Origin: DSPP01 sp964607165
GTDB lineage: Bacteria > Zixibacteria > MSB-5A5 > DSPP01
Direction: 5' to 3'
Assembly: GCA_964607165.1 (NCBI GenBank)
Contig: CAZSIT010000011.1
Coordinates: 7,742 to 71,741 of the forward strand
DNA length: 64,000 nt
Shown here one piece after another: positions 8,839 through 17,061 of the stretch. Within the stretch, counting starts at the first letter, position 1. The number at the start of each line of letters is the position of its first letter. Both the position numbers and the translations under genes were made by a program. The notes beneath the pieces are model-generated. The model saw nothing but the letters and a program-made list of their open reading frames with translations, had not been told where the DNA came from and did no database searches.

Positions 8839-9918
8839 CTATACAGCCGCGGCGATTTCCATTTTCCGGCTCACCAGCTCGGAAAACTCCTGCATGTTGG
8901 TGCAACGGGAAATGGCGTCCCCCTGGGTAATTTTGCGCGACAAATACAACTCGGCCAATGACTGATTCATAGTTTTCATTCCGTACTTCTGGCCGGCCTG
9001 GAGCAAGCTGTAAATCTGGTGAATTTTGTCATCCCGGATTAAGGCCCGAATGGCCGGGGTGCAAATCATAATTTCCATGGTCATAACCCGCCCCCCTCCC
9101 ACCTTGGGCAAAAGCTGCTGGCAAACCACCGCCTGCAAAACAAACGATAGGGTGATGCGTATCTGCTCCTGTTGATTGGTCGGAAAAACGTCCACGATAC
9201 GGGTGATGGCCTCCATCGCCGAGTTGGTGTGCAGGGTGGCCAGGGCCAAATGGCCGGTCTCGGAAATGGTTAAAGCCGCTTCAATCGTTTCCAAATCACG
9301 CATCTCGCCCACCAGCACCACGTCCGGGTCTTCCCGCAGGGCATACTTTAAAGCCGAAGCAAAAGACTGCGTATCGGCGCCCACTTCGCGCTGGTTGATC
9401 AAGCACGAATTGTGGCGATGCAAATACTCGATGGGGTCCTCAACGGTCAAAATGTGATCGTGACGCTCTTTATTGATTTTGTCGATTAAGGCCGCCAGGG
9501 TGGTCGATTTCCCCGAACCGGTGGGGCCGGTGATCAAAACCAGGCCGCGCGGCAAATTAGCCATCTCCACCACCACCTTGGGAACTCCCAGTTCTTCGAA
9601 GCTTCTTATTTTAAACGGAATTTGCCGCAATGCCATCGCCACGTTCCCCCGCTGCATAAAGCAGTTGGCCCGAAAACGGGAAAGCTGTTCGACGCCAAAG
9701 GACAAGTCCAACTCCGATTTTTCTTCAAAGCGCTGACGGTGCTTTTCGTTCATCACGCTGTAGGCCAGTTTCTTGGTGTCTTCCGGGGTTAAAATATCCA
9801 TGTCGGTTTTGGTCAGCTTACCGTCGATGCGCAGCTGCGGAGGGGAACCGACCGTCAAATGCAAATCGGACGCTCCCCGCTTAACCATCAAATCCAACAA
9901 ATCTTTAAGTGTTACCAC
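8839..9918 (-). CDS. pilT: Type IV pilus retraction ATPase PilT
   Basis: 359 aa starting at a GTG (9918) with GGAGG 9 nt upstream. It is a hexameric cytoplasmic ATPase that powers pilus retraction, twitching and DNA uptake. The Walker A loop GPTGSGKST is at 131-139, the Asp box follows (VEDPIEY at 159-165), Walker B is VVLVGEMRD at 200-208 with Glu205, and the His box TGHLALATLHTN is at 221-232. The AIRALIRDDKI segment near 280 matches the AIRNLIRE signature that distinguishes PilT from PilB. It lies between pilB (53 bp) and pilC (15 bp). Confidence 0.96.
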   Translation of the reverse strand: MVTLKDLLDLMVKRGASDLHLTVGSPPQLRIDGKLTKTDMDILTPEDTKKLAYSVMNEKHRQRFEEKSELDLSFGVEQLSRFRANCFMQRGNVAMALRQIPFKIRSFEELGVPKVVVEMANLPRGLVLITGPTGSGKSTTLAALIDKINKERHDHILTVEDPIEYLHRHNSCLINQREVGADTQSFASALKYALREDPDVVLVGEMRDLETIEAALTISETGHLALATLHTNSAMEAITRIVDVFPTNQQEQIRITLSFVLQAVVCQQLLPKVGGGRVMTMEIMICTPAIRALIRDDKIHQIYSLLQAGQKYGMKTMNQSLAELYLSRKITQGDAISRCTNMQEFSELVSRKMEIAAAV

Positions 9919-9971
9919 GTTCTACCTCCATCTTTTTTGATATCGGCCAATCCCGCTTTTTTCTGAACCGC

Positions 9972-11666
9972 CTACACCGAGCTTTCCGCCAAAACTTCCT
10001 CCACCGTGGTCAAGCCGCGTTTAATTTTAACCAAGCCGGCGGTCCGCAAAGTCAACATTCCTTCTTTGATGGCCTGCTCGCGCAATTCCGAAGTGGCGGC
10101 CTGCCGTAAGATCATTGCTTCTATGGCCGGAGTTATCTCCATCGCCTCGAATATCCCGGAGCGGCCGGAATATCCGGTCTGTCCGCATTCCTGGCATCCC
10201 CGTCCTTGGTAGGTTTTAAAGGAACCAATTTCCTCCTCGGGCACCCCCAGCTTCATCAGTATTTCTTTGGTCGGCGGCACCTCGGTTTTGCAAAACTGAC
10301 AAATCTTGCGCACCATGCGCTGGGCCACAATCATTTTCGTGGCGGTGGCCACCAGATAGTTGGCGATACCCATATCGATTAACCGGTTAATCGAGGAAGG
10401 GGCGTCGTTGGTGTGCAAAGTGGAGAAAACCAGATGCCCGGTTAAGGCCGCGCGGATGGCGATTTCGGCGGTCTCGTTATCGCGAATCTCTCCCACCAAA
10501 ATCACGTCCGGGTCCTGGCGCAAAAAGGAGCGCAAAGCCACGGCGAAGGTGAGCCCAATTTCCGATTTCACCTGAACCTGGTTAATCCCATCGAAATTGA
10601 ACTCTATGGGATCCTCGACTGTCAAGATGTTTATATCCGATGTGTTAATCGTCTTTAAGGCCGAATAGAGACTGGTAGTTTTGCCCGAACCGGTCGGGCC
10701 GGTGACCAGTATAATTCCATACGGCACATTGATGGCGGCTTCAAACTGCTTGAGCGCATGCTCTTCAAAACCGAGTTTGGTCAAATCGACCATCAAACTT
10801 TTAGAATCCAGAATACGCATAACCACTTTTTCACCAAAAATGTTGGGCAAAACCGAAACGCGCAGGTCCACCGTTCGATCCCCTATTTTTACTTTAATGC
10901 GGCCGTCCTGCGGCAGCCTCCGCTCGGAGATATCCAAATCGGCCATAATCTTTACACGCGAAACGATGGCCGCGCGGTAGCGGAAGGGCAAGGGGGCCAT
11001 TTCTTGTAAAGCCCCGTCGACGCGATAGCGAACTCGAATTCTTTTTTCATACGTTTCAATGTGAATATCGGACGCCCCCTTGCGAATGGCGTCCGCTATG
11101 ATGTGATCGACGAGCTTGACGAGCGGCTTATCCTGAACCTGGGACTGCAAGTCCTGTTCGGTAATGGCATCGTCGGATGAATCAATAACTTCTAAACTTT
11201 CCCCTTCAATTCTGTCCAAGATCTCTTTTAGGCCGCCGGAGTCTTGATAGAAGGCCTCGATCGCTTTTTGAATCGCTTTTTCGGGGGTCAGAACCGGCTG
11301 GACCGTGCAGCCGGTGATGAATTTGATGGCGTCCAAAACGTAGATGTTATTGGGATCGGCAATGGCAACAATTAAAGTTTTACCTAATTTTGATATGGCG
11401 ATGACGTTGAACTTGCGGGCGATGTCCAGCGGGATAAACTTGACAATGTCTGGATTTAATTCGATATCCGAAAGGCGCAAGGCCCCGATGTTCAGCTGCC
11501 GCCCCACGAACTCGGAAATCTCGTTCTCGTCCGGGACCGCTTTCAGCTGAACTAAAATCTGGCCCAGCTTGCCGTTGGTCTGCTTTTGGATTTCCAAAGC
11601 CTTAGCGAGCTGATCCTGAGTGATTTTGCCCGCCTTGACTAACAAGGCCCCCAGTTCGGCCGTCAA
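9972..11666 (-). CDS. pilB: Type IV pilus extension ATPase PilB
   Basis: 564 aa from a TTG start (11666) with AAAGGAGG upstream. Residues 1-140 form an MshEN/T2SSE N-terminal domain, which in several relatives binds cyclic di-GMP; whether this one does is open. The motor part has Walker A GPTGSGKTT (323-331), Walker B with VILVGEIRD (388-396), and a His box TGHLVFSTLHTND. Four cysteines (456, 459, 491, 494) form the zinc-binding tetracysteine motif typical of PilB/GspE. It drives pilin polymerization at the inner membrane. Placement directly downstream of the roadblock/MglA genes (40 bp) suggests co-transcription and regulatory coupling to them. Confidence 0.96.
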   Translation of the reverse strand: MTAELGALLVKAGKITQDQLAKALEIQKQTNGKLGQILVQLKAVPDENEISEFVGRQLNIGALRLSDIELNPDIVKFIPLDIARKFNVIAISKLGKTLIVAIADPNNIYVLDAIKFITGCTVQPVLTPEKAIQKAIEAFYQDSGGLKEILDRIEGESLEVIDSSDDAITEQDLQSQVQDKPLVKLVDHIIADAIRKGASDIHIETYEKRIRVRYRVDGALQEMAPLPFRYRAAIVSRVKIMADLDISERRLPQDGRIKVKIGDRTVDLRVSVLPNIFGEKVVMRILDSKSLMVDLTKLGFEEHALKQFEAAINVPYGIILVTGPTGSGKTTSLYSALKTINTSDINILTVEDPIEFNFDGINQVQVKSEIGLTFAVALRSFLRQDPDVILVGEIRDNETAEIAIRAALTGHLVFSTLHTNDAPSSINRLIDMGIANYLVATATKMIVAQRMVRKICQFCKTEVPPTKEILMKLGVPEEEIGSFKTYQGRGCQECGQTGYSGRSGIFEAMEITPAIEAMILRQAATSELREQAIKEGMLTLRTAGLVKIKRGLTTVEEVLAESSV

Positions 11667-11706
11667 AAACCCTCCTTTTGTTAAACGCCCCGCAGTGTAG
11701 TTCTAA

Positions 11707-12195
11707 CTAATCTTTGAAAATGTCATCCAGCCGGCTTTCCGCCTGATTGGAAAACTCGCTGGTAATCGGCTTGGAAGGCGACTTTTTGGCTTTCTCCTTG
11801 GCTTCCCGGAAAATCAAAGCCAGCTCGTCTCCCACCTCTTTGGCGTAGAGCCGCACCATTCCAATCGTGGTGCGATCGTCAAAAATCACCACCAGGATGG
11901 TCCGCTCCCCAACCAAAGAGATATGGATATGGTCGCGCTTCCCCTGGTGAAACATAATGGAAAACTCCGGTTCGCCGACCAATCGGGCAATCTCTTTGGT
12001 GGAAGCGAAGCTGCCGGCCAGAAGCGCCGCCAAAGCCGTGGTGTCCAAAGAATGGGTAAAGCCTTGACGGGTGATTAAATGCCCATCTTTGTCCACCACC
12101 AAGGCGCACTTGGCCTCCGCCCCTTTGATCAGGCGGGAGAGCACCTTGTCGATGCGGGTTATTTCCTCTTCATAGAGGATCAAATCTTCTTCCAC
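11707..12195 (-). CDS. Roadblock/LC7 domain protein
   Basis: 162 aa from a GTG start with GGAGG upstream. Residues ~15-135 have the roadblock/LC7 fold pattern: an N-terminal helix (IDKVLSRLIKGAEAKCALVVDK), two strands, the helix AALAALLAGSFASTKEIARLVG, and closing strands IHISLVGERTILVVIFDD. The last ~25 residues are polar and probably flexible. MglB proteins of this fold act as GTPase-activating dimers for MglA. It lies 9 bp downstream of the mglA stop and 40 bp before pilB, so a physical link between GTPase and motor is a reasonable guess. The family is large and sequence alone does not prove activity toward MglA. Confidence 0.85.
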   Translation of the reverse strand: MEEDLILYEEEITRIDKVLSRLIKGAEAKCALVVDKDGHLITRQGFTHSLDTTALAALLAGSFASTKEIARLVGEPEFSIMFHQGKRDHIHISLVGERTILVVIFDDRTTIGMVRLYAKEVGDELALIFREAKEKAKKSPSKPITSEFSNQAESRLDDIFKD

Positions 12196-12204
12196 AGTAC
12201 CCTC

Positions 12205-13200
12205 CTACTTTTTTTCCTTAGCGAATAATGAAAACAAACGTGCAAAAAAGCTTTTCCTGGGCGCTACCGGCTCCGCCCGGTTTTTTACCAATTCGCTGGG
12301 GCGTAAAACCGGCCGATTTTTTAACCTGAACTCCGGTCGGGTTTCCGTCGAACGCTCGAAGGCAGAAACCGGCTCCGGTTTTTTATAGGCGGGAACGGTG
12401 GCCACCGTTGAACGTTCTCCAATCCCGGCTGCTATTAAAGGACGGTCAACTACCCTCGCGGTTGCCTCCAAGGCCGAAACCCGGTAACCGGCGCCCACCG
12501 GCTCCAAAACCGAACGGGGAGACGGAACGGCTATTGGCGGGATTTCGACTGTAGATTCGGGCAGGCCTGGCGCGGGAGCAGAAACGGTCCTCTCTGGCCC
12601 GCTGGGAGGGGTTTGCGATTTTGCCTGCGCTTTTTCCAAAACCAGTTTGATGATCCACTTTAGGGTGTCAAAAACCCCCTCTCCCTTGACGGCCACCGCT
12701 TCGAAGTACGGCAACCCTTCCGGGTTCAGCGCTTTTTGTAATACATCAATAGGTACCGCCCCCGGTAAATCCCGTTTGTTGTACTGGATGACCATTGGAG
12801 CCTCGCTTAAATAATAACCGTATTCCTGAAGGTTATCCAGAAGATTTTTCAGGCTTTCGACGTTTTCTTCCATTTTTGATTCTTGCGAGTCGGCCACGAA
12901 GACCAGCCCATCTACCCCCCGCAGGACCAACTTGCGCGTAGCATTGTAATAGACCTGCCCCGGAACGGTATAGAGCTGGAACTTGGTGGTAAAACCGGCC
13001 ACCGAGCCTATATTAATCGGGAGGAAATCAAAATATAAGGTTCGGTCGGCATCGGTGGCCAATGAAATCAGCTCCCCTTTGGTGGGCTTGGGCACTTTTT
13101 TGTGGACATACTGCAAGTTCGTCGTCTTGCCCGAAAGTCCGGGGCCGTAATAGACTATCTTGCAGGATATCTCTTTAAAGGCGTAGTTTATGGAAACCAT
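12205..13200 (-). CDS. mglA: MglA-family polarity GTPase with long C-terminal tail
   Basis: 331 aa. Residues 1-190 are a Ras-like MglA GTPase: P-loop GPGLSGKTT (19-27), switch II segment TVPGQ (78-82), and the base-specificity motif NKRD (141-144). MglA sets front-rear polarity and recruits motility machines in Myxococcus and regulates type IV pili in Thermus. The usual protein is about 195 aa; here an extra ~140 residues rich in Pro, Ala, Glu and Arg (191-331) end in basic KSFFARLFSLFAKEKK. The final segment could form an amphipathic membrane-binding or docking helix. Roadblock genes flank it at 6 and 9 bp. The shine-dalgarno is weak, suggesting translational coupling to the gene before it. 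Confidence 0.93.
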   Translation of the reverse strand: MVSINYAFKEISCKIVYYGPGLSGKTTNLQYVHKKVPKPTKGELISLATDADRTLYFDFLPINIGSVAGFTTKFQLYTVPGQVYYNATRKLVLRGVDGLVFVADSQESKMEENVESLKNLLDNLQEYGYYLSEAPMVIQYNKRDLPGAVPIDVLQKALNPEGLPYFEAVAVKGEGVFDTLKWIIKLVLEKAQAKSQTPPSGPERTVSAPAPGLPESTVEIPPIAVPSPRSVLEPVGAGYRVSALEATARVVDRPLIAAGIGERSTVATVPAYKKPEPVSAFERSTETRPEFRLKNRPVLRPSELVKNRAEPVAPRKSFFARLFSLFAKEKK

Positions 13201-13206
13201 ACGTTG

Positions 13207-13545
13207 TCAGGCAATCGCCAGGCGCGCCGCGGCGTTTTTGATTTCCAGCCGCACCAGGCCGATATTGACCCGCGTGTCGGTGGTGACCACCAAAATCCCT
13301 TTTCCGACATCCGCCAAAAAAATTTTGCCGTTTTCAGCTTCAATGGTAACCTGTTTTAATGGACTTTGGCGCAGCCGGTCCAGGGATTTTTGTACGTTGC
13401 TGGCAATGGAAGCCGCCAGGGCCCCCACCGCGTCATCTTCCACGCCGGTGTTCAAATCGGCGGCAATGACGATTCCGTCCTGTCCGACCAGCATGCTGCC
13501 GGTCACACCCGTCGTGCGGTTAAGCTCCTCTAAGATCTGGTACAT
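13207..13545 (-). CDS. Small roadblock/LC7 protein (MglB-like)
   Basis: 112 aa, made only of a roadblock/LC7 domain: helix MYQILEELNRTTG, strands SMLVGQDGIVIAADL, central helix AVGALAASIASNVQKSLDRL, then strands KQVTIEAENGKIFLADVGKGILVVTT. This compact form and its place 6 bp before mglA make it the best candidate for the MglB partner and GAP. A good ribosome site (GGGAGG) precedes the ATG at 13545. Its start overlaps the end of the membrane-anchored roadblock gene by 26 bp, consistent with coupled translation. Confidence 0.88.
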   Translation of the reverse strand: MYQILEELNRTTGVTGSMLVGQDGIVIAADLNTGVEDDAVGALAASIASNVQKSLDRLRQSPLKQVTIEAENGKIFLADVGKGILVVTTDTRVNIGLVRLEIKNAAARLAIA

Positions 13546-14455
13546 AGCGTTCCTCCCGATTGTTTTTCAAAACCGGTTCGTACTTCTCCTGCCAGTGCCG
13601 GCGGATCATTTCCGCTGCCCGCACCAGCCGGACGTTTAACAACTCATCCGCTTGCGGCCCCAATACCGCAACCAGGTAAAAATCCAAAACTTTTTGCACG
13701 TAAATCCGGCCCGTGGTAGTGTAAAGTTCCAGCCCCTTTAACTCGTGCGCGCCCACGCCGGAAATCAGATCGCCGTTCTTTTGCGCCAATACCAAGCCCC
13801 ACGCCGCCCAAACCTCATCTTCCCAAACCCCGCCGGCTTCAAATCGAGCCAAAACCAAACCTTCCTGATCAATCAGATATGCTTTTTCAACGCCGGTCTG
13901 CTCCCCGATATAGGCCATTGCATCGTCGAAGTTGATTTCGCGCAAATCCCGGCGGCCGCTGCCGCTACCTTCGACTTTATGAGGAGGGGTCCCCGTTCGA
14001 GAGCGGTTAAAACTTGGAGCAGAAATATCGGGACGGTTGGTGTGCTCATACCCATGAACCGTATGTCTTTTTCCCACCCGACTGCCCCAAAATCCTTTTA
14101 AAACGAAAGGAGCGATCAAGCTGGTGAGCATAAATCCGGGAAAATAGGCATACCATCCTGCCGGCAAGCCGGTCTTCAAAGGCATGGAGCGAAAACCGGC
14201 CAAAAGAATTCCAAAAAGAGTTCCGGCCAAAAGCCGGTAGGTCAAAGTCCCGAAGGTGAACTCGACTTTTTTAAAAAAAGCCGCTTCCGGAAAAATCCAA
14301 AAGAAAACCAAAAAGTAAAAAATTGTTTCCGCCGCCAAAAGCTGTGGACCGGCCCAGGCGGCATAGCTCAAACCAAAATTGGCCGGGAAAAAAATCGTCG
14401 GTATCACCGCTAAGGCAAAAAGAACGAGCAACGCCTTGCTAAGCTCTCTGGACAT
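13520..14455 (-). CDS. Membrane-anchored roadblock-like protein
   Basis: 311 aa from the ATG at 14455, chosen over an ATG at 14482 because GGGAGGGGGG stands just before it. About four membrane helices occupy residues 5-125; a polar linker (130-170) leads to a C-terminal cytoplasmic domain (about 175-290) with roadblock-like periodicity (INFDDAMAYIGEQTGVEKAYLIDQEGL is the first helix-strand). This would fix a roadblock domain to the inner membrane and could act as a polar receptor for MglA or its regulators. It overlaps the TPR-roadblock gene by 17 bp and the MglB-like gene by 26 bp. I know of no named family for the membrane part; the roadblock call is by pattern and context. Confidence 0.65.
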   Translation of the reverse strand: MSRELSKALLVLFALAVIPTIFFPANFGLSYAAWAGPQLLAAETIFYFLVFFWIFPEAAFFKKVEFTFGTLTYRLLAGTLFGILLAGFRSMPLKTGLPAGWYAYFPGFMLTSLIAPFVLKGFWGSRVGKRHTVHGYEHTNRPDISAPSFNRSRTGTPPHKVEGSGSGRRDLREINFDDAMAYIGEQTGVEKAYLIDQEGLVLARFEAGGVWEDEVWAAWGLVLAQKNGDLISGVGAHELKGLELYTTTGRIYVQKVLDFYLVAVLGPQADELLNVRLVRAAEMIRRHWQEKYEPVLKNNREERYVPDLRGA

Positions 14456-15350
14456 AACCCCCCTCCCCAGCCAAAAGGGCATAATCTAAATAGGCCCCAA
14501 CTTTTATTTTGAACCGGCCCAGATTAATATCCGGCCGGAAAGCGATGGAAAGAATTTTGTCTTCCATCCGTACCGTCAGAAAGTTCATACCGTCGGTATC
14601 AATCCAAACTTTCTCCAGCTGTCCCATATCCACCTTCTCCAGGCAATTTTCTGAAGAACTAAAAATGAAAGCACTGATGGCGGCCAAAATATCGGCATCC
14701 CAATCGGATTTGAATTTTTTCTCGACAATCAAGCCTTCCCGATTAACCACCATCAAGGCCTGAATTTCCGGAGTGGCAAAAAGCTCTTCCAAGGCATCCT
14801 GGGGACCGACAAAAGACTCCCGGGCACTTTCGGCGCCAGTGGTGAAAAGGTCGGAATCTCCTCTTTTCCGGCCATAAGGAGCCGGTTCGGAAAAAGCCGG
14901 TTTGGATGCCGGAGCGGTCGGGCGGCTCTTTTCCGCTTCCTTGCGGCAAAGCTCCAAAAGGTACTTTACTTCCTGATTTTCGGGGTCGGTGATGTGCAGT
15001 TTTTCGAGAATGGACAGAGCATCGGAAACTTTCTTTTTGTGTATATAAATCTCGCACAGCAAAAGCTCGGTGGCCCGCGTGCGACCGTCCAAGCGCACCG
15101 CCTCCTCCAATTCCTTTTCCGCCAGTTCGTACATCTGCCGGTCCATATGCACCTTGGCCATTACCAGGTGCGCCGAGCCGTAGTTGGGGTGCAGCTTCAA
15201 CCCATTGCGGCTGACCTCCAACGCCTTGTCCAATTGTCCCTTGCGGCGGTGAGCGTCGGCCAGGGCGGCAAAAATCTGCGAATTCAGGTTTTCCGCCAAG
15301 ATTTTCTCACACTTGGTGATGCGATCGTCCAGTTCGGCTAAGTTAAGCAT
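14439..15350 (-). CDS. TPR protein with C-terminal roadblock-like domain
   Basis: 303 aa. Residues ~20-155 hold four TPR units (for example FAALADAHRRKGQLDKALEV and LLLCEIYIHKKKVSDALSIL). A disordered Ser/Pro/Ala linker (155-185) is followed by a roadblock-like domain at ~188-300, with LEELFATPEIQALMVVNREG and LAAISAFIFSSSENCLEKV as its helices. The TPR part should be a protein-docking scaffold that links the roadblock fold to a partner. It sits inside the MglA/pil cluster between a small membrane protein and the membrane-anchored roadblock protein, in the same direction. Confidence 0.75.
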   Translation of the reverse strand: MLNLAELDDRITKCEKILAENLNSQIFAALADAHRRKGQLDKALEVSRNGLKLHPNYGSAHLVMAKVHMDRQMYELAEKELEEAVRLDGRTRATELLLCEIYIHKKKVSDALSILEKLHITDPENQEVKYLLELCRKEAEKSRPTAPASKPAFSEPAPYGRKRGDSDLFTTGAESARESFVGPQDALEELFATPEIQALMVVNREGLIVEKKFKSDWDADILAAISAFIFSSSENCLEKVDMGQLEKVWIDTDGMNFLTVRMEDKILSIAFRPDINLGRFKIKVGAYLDYALLAGEGGYVQRA

Positions 15351-15393
15351 TCTACCCGTTCAAGTTATGCTGGTTCTTTTTTTTCGGCAAGGG

Positions 15394-15762
15394 CTAACTC
15401 ATCACCTTTTTTATGCGTGCGATTCCCAAAGCGATTCCCAGTCCGGCCCCAAATTGCAAAAGCGAAACCGTCCCAGGCGTTGCCGAAATCCATCCGGCCA
15501 AGGCCAGAAAACTCAAAATTTGCGCCAAGGCAAAAAAAGAGAGGGCCCAGGTCAGCCATTGCCAGGCACCCGATAGCTCCCCCCCTTTGGTCAAACGGTA
15601 CAATTTATAGGCAAAAGCCAAACCCACCGCTCCCAAGACAGCGGCCACAAACGAAAGCATAATTCCCAAAAAGGAACTGCTGACCGGTTCCCCGACATCG
15701 GCCCAGCTGGAACTAAACGGAAGGATCAAAAAAACTGCGCTGCCCAAAAGCACTCTTTTCAT
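15394..15762 (-). CDS. Small exported or membrane protein of the pil/mgl cluster
   Basis: 122 aa. A signal-like N-terminus (MKRVLLGSAVFLILPFSSSWA) is followed by three hydrophobic helices at about 31-51, 70-93 and 97-114. No conserved motif is recognised and no family is assigned. Its ribosome site GGAGTAAG overlaps the end of the DUF4388 gene (3-bp gap), so the two are translated together. Position suggests an inner-membrane component of the pilus polarity apparatus, but this is inference from neighbours only. Confidence 0.6.
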   Translation of the reverse strand: MKRVLLGSAVFLILPFSSSWADVGEPVSSSFLGIMLSFVAAVLGAVGLAFAYKLYRLTKGGELSGAWQWLTWALSFFALAQILSFLALAGWISATPGTVSLLQFGAGLGIALGIARIKKVMS

Positions 15763-15765
15763 CGC

Positions 15766-16935
15766 TTACTCCTTCTTCAAACTTTGATACAGTTCCGCTT
15801 CCAAATCATACTTGGAGACCAGTTCCCTTTCTTCCAAAAAAATGGCCGAAGCTTCCCGGCGCATATCGTTGCAGGTTTTATTATATACTGCTTCGCCCAA
15901 CACCAAACGAATAACTTCCAAACCTTCCTGTAATATATCGGCCAGACCGGCTAAAAGCTTGTGATAGCGGATTTCCTTTGGCAGGCCCGCCAGATGGTTG
16001 AAAAAGTCTTCCTGATTGAACGAATCATCCCCATAGAGAAACGAAGCCAAATAAAAGTTTACCCCTTTTTTCCCTTCCGGGCGGGGCAGGTGGCGCCGTA
16101 GGAAGTTTCTACCCACTTTTTTATCCATAACCCGCACTAAGGCCGCAAAGCAGGCCGAAAAAACCCGCAAGGAGACTGAAAACACCAACTCTTCTTCCTC
16201 GCGCGAACTTAAACGGGACTTGGTTTTGGGAATCGCTTCCACCAGGTTGTTCTGAACCAACTGATGCAAAGCCTTGGAGGTGACGAATTCACCCAGAGGA
16301 GAAGCTCGCAGAATCTCCGGATAGGTGCGGCTGCCATCAACCAGGGTCATAACTACAAATTGGTCCACCGTCAACATTAACTCTTCGCCGCCCACTTTCG
16401 GATTGGAGCAAAGCTTTAGGGGGAGATGGGAAGCCGGCAGCGCTTTTTGGATTTCCACCCATTCGTCTATCCGCCGGGCGCCTTCCAGAATGACGCCGGA
16501 TGCCGGCAATTCCGTTAATATCTGATTGGCCGAGGGAGACTTGCCCTCCTGAAAAACAAACTCTCCCTCGCTCCATCCAAAGAGGTTATAAACTATCTCT
16601 TCAATTTGCAGCTTAAGAGCGGCCACTACTTCTTCCCGCGAAAAAAGATTCAGCTCAATCAGCGTGACCCCTAATTTTTTGCCGGTTGATTTGTGCAGGG
16701 AAATGGCGCGCTCCAAATCGGGCTTGGATATCTTGCCCCGCTTCAACAGCAAATTCCCCAAAAGGTCTTCTTCGTCGTTGGCCGAAGTGGCATACACGAT
16801 GTTGCCGTTGCGGAAATACACCTCTTTTTTCAAAGGCCCTTTGGTGACCAGAAGCGCGCCGGTCTTTTTGCCCTGCGACAAAAGCTGCAAAATATCCGAA
16901 AAAGCAACCGTCTTTAAATTCCCCGTAAATGCCAT
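15766..16935 (-). CDS. DUF4388 (PATAN) domain protein
   Basis: 389 aa. The N-terminal ~155 residues match DUF4388/PATAN: MAFTGNLKTVAFSDILQLLS, GALLVTKG, VYFRNGNIVYAT, LLKRGKIS and FGWSEGEFVF occur in order. The C-terminal ~230 residues form a helical region with a winged-helix-like stretch (residues ~185-235) and no recognised enzyme motif. PATAN domains are known from response regulators that act on the type IV pilus motor in cyanobacteria. Here the domain has no receiver domain attached. It is the first gene of the minus-strand mgl/pil run (130-bp gap to comEC), so it probably marks the operon start. Role: signal input to the pilus motor, inferred. Confidence 0.8.
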   Translation of the reverse strand: MAFTGNLKTVAFSDILQLLSQGKKTGALLVTKGPLKKEVYFRNGNIVYATSANDEEDLLGNLLLKRGKISKPDLERAISLHKSTGKKLGVTLIELNLFSREEVVAALKLQIEEIVYNLFGWSEGEFVFQEGKSPSANQILTELPASGVILEGARRIDEWVEIQKALPASHLPLKLCSNPKVGGEELMLTVDQFVVMTLVDGSRTYPEILRASPLGEFVTSKALHQLVQNNLVEAIPKTKSRLSSREEEELVFSVSLRVFSACFAALVRVMDKKVGRNFLRRHLPRPEGKKGVNFYLASFLYGDDSFNQEDFFNHLAGLPKEIRYHKLLAGLADILQEGLEVIRLVLGEAVYNKTCNDMRREASAIFLEERELVSKYDLEAELYQSLKKE

Positions 16936-17061
16936 CTTCTAAAAATTCCCCCTCTTCTTTAGCATTATCGGGTTAGACCAAAGATTTCTTTAACACCTAA
17001 AAAACAAAAGAGATAGACCGTTTGCCGGGCCCGGCCAATCGGCGTAAAGGCCAAAACTTTG

